A stretch of DNA of 64,000 nucleotides from JADLBR01 sp964651705 (lineage in GTDB: Bacteria; Verrucomicrobiota; Verrucomicrobiia; JADLBR01): NCBI GenBank assembly GCA_964651705.1, contig CAZYWZ010000022.1, positions 12,468 through 76,467 of the forward strand, in the 5' to 3' direction. Numbering within the stretch: position 1 is the first letter of the stretch; each line of letters opens with the position of its first letter. This document shows, piece by piece, positions 8,796 to 17,065 of this stretch. Below the pieces are notes generated by a model that was not told the DNA's origin, searched no databases, and saw only the letters and a program-made list of their open reading frames with translations. The position numbers and the translations under genes were made by a program.

Positions 8796-9494
8796 ATGGC
8801 GAAGAAACGGAAGTCTCCGGCGGACCGGGGGCCGATCATCCTCACAATCGATTTTCGCGACCAGATCGACATCTGGATTGGCAGCGCGACACGGCGCCAG
8901 TTCCAGCTCCTCGTCGCGCACGGAATCTCGTGTTTTTCGAAAGGGGACGCGTTCGACCAAGGGAAGCCCGAGCGCACACGGAGACGGGAGGCCTTTCTCA
9001 AGACTTTGGAGCATTTGGACGCGCTCACCGCATCGCCCGACATCGGGCACGTCCGCCTCACGAACTGGCAGGCCAAGCAGGCGATGGATCTCATCGTCAC
9101 AACTGCGCTGCGGGCGACAGAGAAGACCCACCCCCAAGTGCGCGCCGCTGTCGGGGACTTGCTCGAACTCATCGCCGAGTCCCTGACTATATATTTCCGC
9201 ACGCCGCCTCTCCCCGAACTGTCGGAGCTTCTGCTGGCAACCTCTGCCGCAGACGAAGCTGCGAATTACGAACGCCTCCGGACCACTGCGTCGCATGCGC
9301 GCTGTCCTGTCGGCTACGGGGCGGTCATCCGCCTCGCGCACTGGGTCTCCCGTCTCAGCGCCCAGGTTTGGGAAGTCCGAATATTCGCGGCCCAGCTCCG
9401 CCAGATCGCCCGCCCGTATTTCGAGGCGTATTGGCACCTCCACGAGATATCGAAGAAACCCCGGAAACAAAAAAGAGATGAACAAAAATCCTAA
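8796..9494 (+). CDS. Hypothetical protein, paralogue of the next gene
   Basis: A 232-residue helical protein. Its C-terminal half aligns by eye with that of the following gene: CPVGYGAVIRLAHWVSRLSA here and CPSGQSCTLSYADVTRLEVW there, each followed by QVxxxxxxAxLxxI. The upstream parts (TIYFRTPPLPELSELL and VPIQILATPLPILTEC) also correspond. The two genes overlap by 17 bp, which suggests tandem duplication and co-translation. Function unknown; the neighbours are a RecB-type nuclease and an AAA+ ATPase. Confidence 0.6.
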   Translation: MAKKRKSPADRGPIILTIDFRDQIDIWIGSATRRQFQLLVAHGISCFSKGDAFDQGKPERTRRREAFLKTLEHLDALTASPDIGHVRLTNWQAKQAMDLIVTTALRATEKTHPQVRAAVGDLLELIAESLTIYFRTPPLPELSELLLATSAADEAANYERLRTTASHARCPVGYGAVIRLAHWVSRLSAQVWEVRIFAAQLRQIARPYFEAYWHLHEISKKPRKQKRDEQKS

Positions 9495-10116
9495 TCTGAT
9501 CGGAGTCGACCGCGGGGACATCGACTCAGACAACATCATCCCCATCACGAAAGACGACCGCAACGACTTGCTGCTGCTCCTCCACCACGCGGCCCAGGAG
9601 ATCCCGCACATCCGGGTGAAGAACGACTCGGTGGTGGACCGGCGCCGCATCAGGCGACGGATGAGGACCGGACTCACACTCTTGCTCCACCGAGTCGCTC
9701 CGGAAGATTGCGTCCAGATCGTTCTGAGCGACGTGGAGATGATCCACGCGTTCGAGTTTATCGTGTTGCTCGGGGTGGGGTTGATCCGGGAAGGCAATCC
9801 GCACTTGACCGAGATCTGGCAGCGCTGGCTCGACGCGCTGTCGGAGGCCGTTCCAATCCAAATCCTCGCTACTCCGCTGCCGATCCTCACCGAGTGCCAG
9901 GCAAGCACGGCCGATGCCGCGACCCTGGCAGCGTATGAAGCAATCCGGCGCTGTCCGTCCGGTCAGTCCTGTACGCTCTCGTACGCCGACGTCACGCGCC
10001 TCGAAGTGTGGCTCCGGTATCTGTCAACAGGCGACCTGCAGGTTCAGGCAATGATCGCCGTCCTCGAAGGCATCACCGTGCCGATGCACTGCATCATCGC
10101 GGGGCTCGCCGACTGA
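9478..10116 (+). CDS. Hypothetical protein, paralogue of the previous gene
   Basis: A 212-residue protein beginning inside the end of the previous gene (17-bp overlap) at ATG 9478. It is acidic at the N-terminus (GVDRGDIDSDNI) and then largely helical. The C-terminal region (RLEVWLRYLSTGDLQVQAMIAVLEG) matches its neighbour, so the pair probably arose by duplication and diverged strongly. No known domain was recognised. Confidence 0.6.
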   Translation: MNKNPNLIGVDRGDIDSDNIIPITKDDRNDLLLLLHHAAQEIPHIRVKNDSVVDRRRIRRRMRTGLTLLLHRVAPEDCVQIVLSDVEMIHAFEFIVLLGVGLIREGNPHLTEIWQRWLDALSEAVPIQILATPLPILTECQASTADAATLAAYEAIRRCPSGQSCTLSYADVTRLEVWLRYLSTGDLQVQAMIAVLEGITVPMHCIIAGLAD

Positions 10117-10148
10117 ATCAACAACACAAACAGAAAGGAAACAAGAAC

Positions 10149-11117
10149 ATGAGCACGTCACTCTTTGATACCCTGTGCAGCTGGTCGTTCACGCGCGACC
10201 GGATGTTGCGCGAGTGCCCGCGCAGATTTCATTTCCACTATATTGCCGCGCGTGGCGGCCACCGCCCGGGAGGACCGCCAGGCTCGCGCGACGCCTGGCT
10301 CGCCAAGGCATTCACGACGGTCCCCATCGAGGTCGGTTCGCTCGTGCACAAGGCCATCTCGAACATCTGGTGGCACCGGGTGGGCGGTCAGGAAGCCGAC
10401 ATCGGGGCCGAGACAGAGTCCGCGCAACTCGCATTCATCGAATCGCTCATGGCTAGCGGCAAGACCACTCCTGAGAACGGCACGAAGCACTTCATCGCTG
10501 ACATTTTCGGGCCGCCGCCGGAGTTTGCGGATATGGAGGCCGCGACTCACTCAATCGGACAGATGATGAGCGCATTCTCGGAATTCCCATTCGTCAAGGC
10601 GCTCCTGGCGAATCCCTCCCCGATCAAGATCCGTTACCTCGACTGCGACCGGCCGGAAATCTCGACCTGCTTGGGTTTCCCGGCTTGGCTCAAAACGGAC
10701 CTGGTTGTGCACCAAGCGTCGGGTTGGGATATCGTGGAATGGAAAACCGGCCGCCCGAGTCCGGCGCACGCAACGCAGGCGGAGGTGTATGACATCTACC
10801 TGCGCAAGGCCGAACTGCTGCCCGACTCGACCCCCACACACGTCCACATCGTCTACCTCAAAACCGGTCACATCGACACCCGCCAGTTCACCGCGGCCGA
10901 GCGCGCGCTCGCGCTCCGCCGCTTGGAAGAGAGCTACGAGCGCATCGCGGCCCTGTTTGCAGATCGGACCGCCGCCAGTCTGAGCCCGGATCGGTTTCCA
11001 CCTCAACCGGGACGGCACTGCTTCGGCTGCAACTTCCAGGGCCTCTGCACCCAATCGGCAACCAGAGCGAGCGCACCCGTACCCGCAACACCCGTTCTCA
11101 TCGAGGACGATTTCTGA
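10149..11117 (+). CDS. PD-(D/E)XK nuclease, RecB/Cas4-like with Fe-S cysteines
   Basis: A 322-residue protein. The start is fixed by an AGAAAGGA site before ATG 10149. The nuclease fold shows a histidine in VGSLVHKAISNIW, an aspartate in WLKTDLVV, the E-x-K pair in DIVEWKTG and a trailing tyrosine in AEVYDIYL, the order of RecB-type PD-(D/E)XK motifs. A cysteine near the N-terminus (RECPRRFHF) and three at the C-terminus (HCFGCNFQGLC) fit a Cas4/AddB-style 4Fe-4S cluster. The family has DNA end-processing exonucleases. It is followed 20 bp later by an AAA+ ATPase, so the two may act together. Confidence 0.8.
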   Translation: MSTSLFDTLCSWSFTRDRMLRECPRRFHFHYIAARGGHRPGGPPGSRDAWLAKAFTTVPIEVGSLVHKAISNIWWHRVGGQEADIGAETESAQLAFIESLMASGKTTPENGTKHFIADIFGPPPEFADMEAATHSIGQMMSAFSEFPFVKALLANPSPIKIRYLDCDRPEISTCLGFPAWLKTDLVVHQASGWDIVEWKTGRPSPAHATQAEVYDIYLRKAELLPDSTPTHVHIVYLKTGHIDTRQFTAAERALALRRLEESYERIAALFADRTAASLSPDRFPPQPGRHCFGCNFQGLCTQSATRASAPVPATPVLIEDDF

Positions 11118-11137
11118 TCCGAGGAAGGGGATGCAAC

Positions 11138-12073
11138 ATGGCAAGCGACCAGACGCCCTCCGCGGACGCTAGCTCCGCGAACTCGCCGCCGAGTCCACCG
11201 GCCCCGGATTTGAACCTCCCGCCGCTCGCGCCGGTGCTACTGGCACCCTCCCAGGAGACCGCCTTTGCGCGGCTGCGTTCGATTGCGGCCGTCTACTTCA
11301 GCACCGCGTGGCATCGTCTCCCCATCTGTCCCCGGCTTTCGCCGCTGCTGGTGGCCCCCTCGGGGGCGGGGAAGACTTTCCTAGCACAGTTTCTCGCGCG
11401 CACGTTCTCGGCGTCGTTCCTCCGCCTCAGCTATGGGGAATGGCAGCCGATGGGGGCCCGCTCATCCGGCCACACGCATGCGTTTGATCGGATCCACCGT
11501 CTTCTGTCTGAGGCGCACCGCGCGGTGATCCTGATCGACGAGCTGGAAAAGATGCGCGTGGAGGGTGGCCTCGAATGGTCTCACTGCATCATGCAGGAAC
11601 TGCTGGTCCTCCTCGACAGGAACCCGTCGATCACGAGTCATTCCTCATCCTGGCAGCCGGCGGCACTGGAGACCCTGCGCCGGCGCACCATGATCATCGG
11701 CGCGGGCACGTGGCAAACGCTCTGGGCTGCTCCCCGCCGCGCCGGCTTCAATGACGAACCTCATGAGAACCCGATCGACGAGGTGTCTCGCCGCATCGAG
11801 GTCTCGGCCCGGATTCCCGAGGAACTTTTGATGCGCTTTGATGGCCGGTTTGTCACCATCAGCCCGTACACCGCCGAGGATTTCCGGTGCCTCGTCGAAG
11901 AGCACAACCGGCACGTCCCCTCCCAGCTCAGAATCGACCTCAACCCGGAACTCCTCGGCCAACTGGTGGCCAGTCGACGCAACATGCGCGCCATGCAGGA
12001 ACTCGTCAGCCAGCGACTCCTCCAAATGGCGGCAGAATCGCCCGACGAAATCGAATACGACATCCCATTCTGA
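11138..12073 (+). CDS. AAA+ ATPase
   Basis: A 311-residue protein with a Walker A motif APSGAGKT (about residue 72-79), a Walker B motif AVILIDELEK (about 129-138), a probable arginine-finger segment ELLMRFDGRF and a C-terminal lid-like helical region. The layout resembles ClpX/Lon-type AAA+ modules, but no partner domain (zinc finger or protease) is present. It sits between the Fe-S nuclease and a RadC-like gene in one run, which suggests DNA processing or maintenance of a mobile element. Confidence 0.75.
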   Translation: MASDQTPSADASSANSPPSPPAPDLNLPPLAPVLLAPSQETAFARLRSIAAVYFSTAWHRLPICPRLSPLLVAPSGAGKTFLAQFLARTFSASFLRLSYGEWQPMGARSSGHTHAFDRIHRLLSEAHRAVILIDELEKMRVEGGLEWSHCIMQELLVLLDRNPSITSHSSSWQPAALETLRRRTMIIGAGTWQTLWAAPRRAGFNDEPHENPIDEVSRRIEVSARIPEELLMRFDGRFVTISPYTAEDFRCLVEEHNRHVPSQLRIDLNPELLGQLVASRRNMRAMQELVSQRLLQMAAESPDEIEYDIPF

Positions 12074-12075
12074 GT

Positions 12076-12576
12076 ATGAAATTGCGCGAAACAGCCGCCC
12101 AAGACCCACGGTCGCGCCTCTTGAACGCCGGGGCCGCCGCGCTCAACGATGCGGAGCTGGTCGGCGTCCTGGTGGGATGCCTGGAGATAGCGAACGATCT
12201 CCTCGCGCGCTTCGCTGGGCTCGAGACCCTCGCCAGGGCAACGCCGCCCGAACTGGTCGCCATCCGCGGGATCGGGCCCGCGGGGGCGGCACGCCTGCTC
12301 GCGGCGGTCGGGCTTGCCGCCCGCCTATACCGTCGCCGGGCAGCCGCGGCAAAACTCGATGAGGCATCAAGGATCGCGGATCTGCTCACCCCGAAAGTGC
12401 GTTTGCTGCCACAGGAGACCACGCACGCGGCCCTACGTCACGAACTCTCGCGTGACCTCCACAAGAGGACAAATATCACATCGAGCCGCCTATGGATCAG
12501 TGGTTTCCCCCGCTCCTTCGATCATCTGCATCCAAGCATGTTTAAAATCATCAATACCATACACGCTCACCACTAA
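12076..12576 (+). pseudogene. RadC-like gene lacking the JAMM domain
   Basis: The first ~115 residues match the N-terminal half of RadC/UPF0758 proteins: RLLNAGAAALNDAELVGVLVG, then the helix-hairpin-helix VAIRGIGPAGAARLLAAVGLAARL. The JAMM metalloprotease-like part with its HxH...D motif should follow, but after RLLPQETTHAAL the sequence loses similarity and the frame runs antisense through the next gene. It starts 2 bp after the ATPase stop, so it was part of the same operon and was cut by a rearrangement near 12.45-12.48 kb. Confidence 0.6.
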
Positions 12577-13056
12577 CGCCAAAAGCGTCACACCAATCAG
12601 AACCATGTTGAGGATCCTCCGCTTCGACTTGGAAAACCATGTCGCGATCCCCACGCAAAGAAAACAAATGCCGGAGGTCGAGAGCACCTCCGAGGCTAAA
12701 TCAAATCCCGAAAAAGGATAAACGTATTGTGTGATCAATCTCGCGACAATCACTACCATCGCCCAAAAAGCGCACATACTGGCGAAAGCCGCACCCCAGG
12801 ACAGACGATGCCGACGCGGTGCAACAAGGGCTGCCCCTACGGACCAAGCCATTGTCAAAACGAGAAAAGTCTTTAGTACATTGCCCCCATTCACCTCGGT
12901 TATTCCAAACATCGTGATGCTGACAGTTATAAAACTAGCCAACGTCGCAATAATGCCGAGAGTTACACGTTTCGATTCTGATGGCACGCGTCTGGTCCTC
13001 TCAGGCATCGGATCGAGCAAGAGTATGTTGAAAAAGTGTTCGATGAGGTCCGCCAT
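12490..13056 (-). CDS. Hypothetical multi-pass membrane protein
   Basis: A 188-residue protein with about five hydrophobic helices (around 30-50, 60-80, 88-112, 125-145 and 150-170). ATG 13056 is chosen over 13065 because AAGGAG lies 9 bases before it and overlaps the earlier ATG. It lies downstream of the secreted protein gene at 13101-13796 on the same strand, so they may be co-transcribed. No family was recognised. Confidence 0.65.
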   Translation of the reverse strand: MADLIEHFFNILLLDPMPERTRRVPSESKRVTLGIIATLASFITVSITMFGITEVNGGNVLKTFLVLTMAWSVGAALVAPRRHRLSWGAAFASMCAFWAMVVIVARLITQYVYPFSGFDLASEVLSTSGICFLCVGIATWFSKSKRRILNMVLIGVTLLALVVSVYGIDDFKHAWMQMIEGAGETTDP

Positions 13057-13100
13057 AATTCTCATCTCCTTCTCAAAGAGGACACCACGTCTGCGATGGT

Positions 13101-13796
13101 CTATTCGACCACAATCACATGGAAATGATGTAGCTGTCTTCCAGAGGCCACGCGTCCGCTATAAGCGCACCAAATGTGCAATTCGGCCGGGGACATCACC
13201 GCGGTTGTGATCGGAATCCAGCTTATCTCGTTATTTGCCCTTCGGGCATTCACGCGAAGCAAGCGGTCTGTTCCTACGTTCTTGAACTCATCGCCCATGG
13301 ATACCGAAATTGAATTGACCCAGTCTTCCAATCTCACATTAATTCCCAGAAACGAACCATCGAGCCATTGTCTAACCTTACGTGTTGGGATATCGGTGGA
13401 CTCTTTCGGGAAGAACCTAATGAAATTATCCCGTTCCTTTGGCGTGAGGTCCCAAGAGCGGTTTATGGTCCTGAAAAGTCGAACGCCTGGCTGTATTGGC
13501 TCGTAATGCGTTCGGGCCCACACCATTTGGCTTTCTTTCGGATCGCTTTCAGCCGCGCGGACGCCATAGAAGAAAAGCAGCTCAGGGACTCTATTTCGAA
13601 TGCGGTATCCCCGATTTTCGTTGGGTGAGATGTATATCCAGGATGTCTTTCCTTCCACTCGATCAAGCAAGGCGAGGTGGAATAGGTTCGTGAATTGTCG
13701 ATTGTCGGGCGGCCCCATTGTTCCCTGGGCAATCGCGTTGCTTGATCCTCCGAACAAACCGACGGCAACGGTGGTCAACGCGAGGAATTTTTTCAT
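13101..13796 (-). CDS. Secreted protein of unknown function
   Basis: A 231-residue protein with a clear signal peptide (KKFLALTTVAVGLFGGSSNAIAQ, cleavage after about residue 23). The mature part is rich in aromatic and charged residues (WVYISP-like, SWDLTPKERDNFIRFFPKES) with no catalytic motif recognised. It is likely periplasmic or exported. It is followed by the membrane protein at 12490-13056. Confidence 0.65.
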   Translation of the reverse strand: MKKFLALTTVAVGLFGGSSNAIAQGTMGPPDNRQFTNLFHLALLDRVEGKTSWIYISPNENRGYRIRNRVPELLFFYGVRAAESDPKESQMVWARTHYEPIQPGVRLFRTINRSWDLTPKERDNFIRFFPKESTDIPTRKVRQWLDGSFLGINVRLEDWVNSISVSMGDEFKNVGTDRLLRVNARRANNEISWIPITTAVMSPAELHIWCAYSGRVASGRQLHHFHVIVVE

Positions 13797-13799
13797 ATC

Positions 13800-14078
13800 T
13801 TACTCTATGCATAGCACTGTCGGTTCAACAAGGACTTCCTCAGGACGCCGCTTGATTTTGCCACCCTGGCTGCACGCGACAGGCCAGTAGGCCGGCCCAG
13901 GTGGAAGCCGGAAGCCTTTCTGATGAGCGCCGCCATCGATTAAGGCGCGGCACCAGTCCCATTCCTCGGGGGTGGCGCATCCCCACTCGTCCACTGGTGG
14001 AGGGTGAATGCGCGCCCCGGGGCCTTCGTGGGATGCAGGAGCCAATCGCGATGTCAATAGCTGCATATTCATGAGCAT
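13800..14078 (-). CDS. Small hypothetical protein
   Basis: A 92-residue frame just upstream of the secreted protein gene on the same strand, containing PEEWDWCRALIDGGAHQKGFRLPPGPAYWPVAC, which looks like real protein rather than a shadow. No ribosome-binding site is evident and several Met codons (14078, 14072) could start it. Function unknown. Confidence 0.4.
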   Translation of the reverse strand: MLMNMQLLTSRLAPASHEGPGARIHPPPVDEWGCATPEEWDWCRALIDGGAHQKGFRLPPGPAYWPVACSQGGKIKRRPEEVLVEPTVLCIE

Positions 14079-14203
14079 TTCACAAAGACAAGATCAGATT
14101 TTCCCCGGAGACGTTGTTCGCTGCGCCGGTCTGCTTCCGTGCTGACATCCATACTCCCCCCGAATGCTCCCCGCAAGCCATCTTTCCCACCGCGGCTCGC
14201 GAG

Positions 14204-14536
14204 CTAGCCTCGCATCATTGCGACAGGCTGGAGCTGCCCGCGAACATATATTCGCGCCGCGCAGACCAATGCCTTCTTGAGTCCAAGCTGCGTGATGACG
14301 ACGGGATCCTTTGATGGCTCGATGACATTTTGAATGGCGAACAAGAACGTGCGAGGGCCGGGCTTCGCAGACGTCCTTTGAAGGCGCTCAAAACAGCAAT
14401 GGTTAAATGTGGCGCCGTTGTAATCCACACCGGCCAGAGCCGTAGCGATCTTGTCAAAATCCTCCTCACTATTGATCGCTGTTTGCAGTTCGTCGAGGGT
14501 GCGGGTGGGTTCCAATCTGAAGGATATCTCACTCAT
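14204..14536 (-). CDS. Hypothetical protein coupled to lipoprotein gene
   Basis: A 110-residue protein whose ATG overlaps the stop of the upstream lipoprotein gene by 4 bases (ATGA at 14533-14536), a translational coupling that supports both genes. The sequence is mixed alpha/beta (ISFRLEPTRTLDELQTAINSEEDF) without a signal peptide. No family was recognised. Confidence 0.6.
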   Translation of the reverse strand: MSEISFRLEPTRTLDELQTAINSEEDFDKIATALAGVDYNGATFNHCCFERLQRTSAKPGPRTFLFAIQNVIEPSKDPVVITQLGLKKALVCAARIYVRGQLQPVAMMRG

Positions 14537-15459
14537 GGTTTCTGTGCCTCCGGCGGGTTCATCTGGTTCTCTTTCATCAACCGCAGAAGCTTGGCCTTGT
14601 TTTCGGAGCCGGCCGCATAGATTCGCTCCAGAAGCGCGGCAACCGCCGCATCTTCCGTTCCCTGAAAGCTGTCGTAAGCCTTCAATACGGCCAGCGCCTT
14701 ACGCCTGACCTCGGGATCATCGGCAGCCTGCTTTGTCTTCAACCAGTGGTAGCGGTCCAGTAGTTCCTTTTGCGCGCCGGTATCCGTGGGCGTCAAGAGT
14801 TCGCCGAACCGCTTGGTGATGGCTTCGCTAACGGCCTGTTCCGCATCGTCCCGTTTCTTGCCGGACTCCGCGGTGATGTCTTCCATTGCGGACTTCAAGG
14901 TTCCCGCTTGGTAGTATTGGGTCAAGTCGCGCTCCGCCTCCTCCAGCGAGTAGTCGTTAATATCCGCGGCGACCTTTTTCTCAATCACGGCCAGCCGCTT
15001 CGCACGGACGGCGTTCATCCGGCTCAGAAGCAGTCCAGTGCCTTGCTCCGCAAAGAAGTTCTTCTTAATCGAAGCGTCGGTCCCAGCGATCCCGGCCGCC
15101 GTGGCAGCGAGAATCGACTTGATGGAGGCTGTGCCCATCAGGCTTCCGGCGGTTCCAAGCCCGATCTGCGCGACCTCGCCCAACGTCTGCGCGGTTGCCC
15201 TGTCCGCATAGAGGGCATCGGTGAACCTGGCATAATTCGCGTCGATTTCTCGAAGCATTCGGAAAATGATCTGATCGCGATACGCTCTCCGTTCGTCCTT
15301 GCTGTTCCCGCGGTCGTAATATCCCGCCCGGTCGTATTCGTACTGCTGCAGGGTGTACCGGCTGTCCTCCCACGGTTCGGGCAATCTGGGCGAGACGATG
15401 GCACATCCTGTCAAAAGCAGCAGTGTGACGCAGCCATAGTGGAATGCTCTCGTTTTCAT
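14533..15459 (-). CDS. Predicted lipoprotein, helical
   Basis: A 308-residue protein with an N-terminal signal and lipobox (LLLLTGC at about 14-20, Cys 20 as lipid anchor), then long charged helices from about residue 55 with a glycine/alanine-rich hydrophobic stretch (LGTAGSLMGTASIKSILAATAAGIAG) near 100-127. Ribosome-binding site GAGGAG is placed well before ATG 15459. It is followed by a coupled gene at 14204. Its role is unknown; an envelope-associated helical scaffold is possible. Confidence 0.7.
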   Translation of the reverse strand: MKTRAFHYGCVTLLLLTGCAIVSPRLPEPWEDSRYTLQQYEYDRAGYYDRGNSKDERRAYRDQIIFRMLREIDANYARFTDALYADRATAQTLGEVAQIGLGTAGSLMGTASIKSILAATAAGIAGTDASIKKNFFAEQGTGLLLSRMNAVRAKRLAVIEKKVAADINDYSLEEAERDLTQYYQAGTLKSAMEDITAESGKKRDDAEQAVSEAITKRFGELLTPTDTGAQKELLDRYHWLKTKQAADDPEVRRKALAVLKAYDSFQGTEDAAVAALLERIYAAGSENKAKLLRLMKENQMNPPEAQKP

Positions 15460-15526
15460 TTATCGCTTCTCCTCCTGCAATCGGCCAGTTCGCGTCAGCG
15501 GCCCTTCGTTCTTCCCCATGGCCCGA

Positions 15527-15658
15527 TTACCGAAGAGGTCGGACGTCAACCCGTGCGCCGCGCCAGACGCACCCCGCGAGGGCATCCACGGCCAGCGGCA
15601 AGAACGCGCCGGATTCGGGAATGCCTGCCACCAGCGCACCCAAGAGAGTTCCCCGCAT
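15527..15658 (-). pseudogene. PEP-CTERM gene remnant, passenger deleted
   Basis: A 43-codon frame that joins the start of a signal peptide (MRGTLLGALVA, like MRGTFLGALAA of the gene at 18115) directly to a PEP-CTERM-like tail (GIPESGAF, a hydrophobic run, then WRGAR). The whole mature domain is missing. The promoter, Shine-Dalgarno site and upstream region match those of the intact gene 2.4 kb away. This is best read as an internal deletion of a second PEP-CTERM gene. Confidence 0.7.
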
Positions 15659-16045
15659 AAGACTCCTCCTTGTCCCAGCTCAAGACGTCTATAGGTTGCG
15701 CCCCCCCGCGTCAACGGGAATCTTCCCGAACGACCACACCTTCGGTCCGATCTTGGGTGCATCGAGAGATTATCCTCTTTTCGGAAGAGGCCCATGGGGG
15801 CTGGCTCGGCGAACCAGTCGTGAGCGTTTGGACCTATGCCCCTCCGTGATCTGTGCGCCCTCCGCGCGGGGCGGCTTTTCGTCCGCCGCGATTTGACAGC
15901 CGGCATGGGCATGCACAATTTGACGCATGGCCGGGAACGGCCGGGGACTACCGACGGAACCCAGCGGAATGGGCGTGCCAATGGGACGGAAAGTGAGGGA
16001 CGCGCCATGAACCTCCGCTGCATCTTCCTTGCTGAAAACGTCGGA
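15620..16045. repeat. Duplicated PEP-CTERM upstream region, copy 1
   Basis: About 400 bp (start codon region, leader, promoter and upstream sequence with a GC hairpin near 15870-15892) is imperfectly repeated in the same orientation at about 18080-18505. Landmarks shared by both copies are GACTCCTCCTTGTC, CGCGTCAACGGGAAT, GCGAACCAGTC, ATTTGACAGCC and GGCATGCACAA. The copies have diverged by substitutions and small indels. Confidence 0.7.
15688..15714 (-). promoter_or_regulatory. Promoter with G7 tract in spacer
   Basis: On the minus strand TTGACG (15714-15709) and TATAGA (15693-15688) are separated by 15 bp containing a run of seven G. It drives the gutted PEP-CTERM remnant. The homologous promoter at 18145-18180 has a longer tract. 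Confidence 0.5.
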
Positions 16046-16236
16046 AATGTCGCTGGAGATCACCTGTTGTTTCCTGGAGCAACTAGCGAATAATCATCGA
16101 AAAATTCCAGGCATTTGTGCGCGCCTATTTCTCAAAGACGCCCAGGTCTTTTCCCAAAGATACCCTGCAAGGGCCGGGCCCTGCGGCTTGTGTGATCGGT
16201 GATTCTCTGCTGTTGAAAGAGTAGAAGGAGAAGACG

Positions 16237-16476
16237 ATGATGATGCAAATGAATGTCAAGAGTGTGCTCCTTGGGCTGGCTATTGGGGTCTGCTGCATGC
16301 TCGCCATGGCTCAGACGACAAACCCAACCGGCTGGGAGTATCATATTCTGCGGGGCGGTCAGGATTTGTCTGCATTGGCAAGCGTTCTTGACAGTTCTGG
16401 CCGCCAAGGCTGGGAGGCTGTCGCTGCCGGTGAAGACGGCGGCCGGTCGTGGGTGTTGCTCAAACGCGCCCGGTGA
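16237..16476 (+). CDS. Secreted DUF4177-like protein
   Basis: A 79-residue protein with a GAAGGAG ribosome-binding site, a signal peptide (SVLLGLAIGVCCMLAMAQ, about residues 8-26) and a short domain with the DUF4177 pattern: GWEYHILRGG ... LDSSGRQGWEAVAAGEDGG ... WVLLKR. These small domains occur in many bacteria with no known function. It is monocistronic and faces the membrane protein gene at 16597. Start at 16237; two further in-frame ATGs follow directly. Confidence 0.7.
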   Translation: MMMQMNVKSVLLGLAIGVCCMLAMAQTTNPTGWEYHILRGGQDLSALASVLDSSGRQGWEAVAAGEDGGRSWVLLKRAR

Positions 16477-16596
16477 GACACCCCCCGGTGCGGATGGGTC
16501 TCGCGAGTGGCAGGATGTCCGTCTTGCCTCCCTCGCGCGCCGCCCAGACATCGGTCATCTGGGTTTTCGCGTTACGTTATCGGGCAGCGTGGAACC

Positions 16597-17040
16597 TCAC
16601 TGGCGCGTTTCGCTGCGGTCCTTTGCGGCGCCGAAGTAGAAACCGATGACAACCAGGGCCACGTCTTTCAGGACGACGAAGACTTGGTTCGCCACGTTCA
16701 TGAGCGCGGCGGCGCAGAATGTGAACACGATGGCGAGCGCGACGATGGTGCGCTCGCTCCAGACGTTTTTCGGGAGCACGGATTTCAACTCTAACCACCA
16801 CAGCAAGGCCCCGAGGATCACCGCGATGGCGGCAAGCCGGACCACGGGCGCCCAGACCTCCCGCTCCCAGCCGCGCCACGGTGCTTCCTCGGTGCTGGAC
16901 TCGGATGGCGCCCCGACCGACGCCGAAACACGGGCCGCGTCCCCCGGGCGAGCGTTATCCAAAGCCGGTTGAGCGAGAACGCTCGCGATCCCGAGGTTCA
17001 GGGTGAGTGCGGCAACGCCAAAGGCGATCCTGAGGTGCAT
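16597..17040 (-). CDS. Hypothetical membrane protein
   Basis: A 147-residue protein with an N-terminal signal-like segment (LRIAFGVAALTLNLGIASVLAQ), a polar linker and two or three hydrophobic helices (VVRLAAIAVILGALLWWLEL, TIVALAIVFTFCAAALMNV, VALVVIGFYFG). It starts 25 bp after the PEP-CTERM/FGE gene on the same strand, so it may share that gene's G-tract promoter. No family was recognised. Confidence 0.65.
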   Translation of the reverse strand: MHLRIAFGVAALTLNLGIASVLAQPALDNARPGDAARVSASVGAPSESSTEEAPWRGWEREVWAPVVRLAAIAVILGALLWWLELKSVLPKNVWSERTIVALAIVFTFCAAALMNVANQVFVVLKDVALVVIGFYFGAAKDRSETRQ

Positions 17041-17065
17041 GGCAGTCTCCCCAGAATCTTGAATC

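Noticed and set aside
8403..9908. 501-codon minus-strand frame
   Set aside because: Antisense to three plausible genes with ribosome-binding sites and tandem similarity; composition is arginine/serine-rich.
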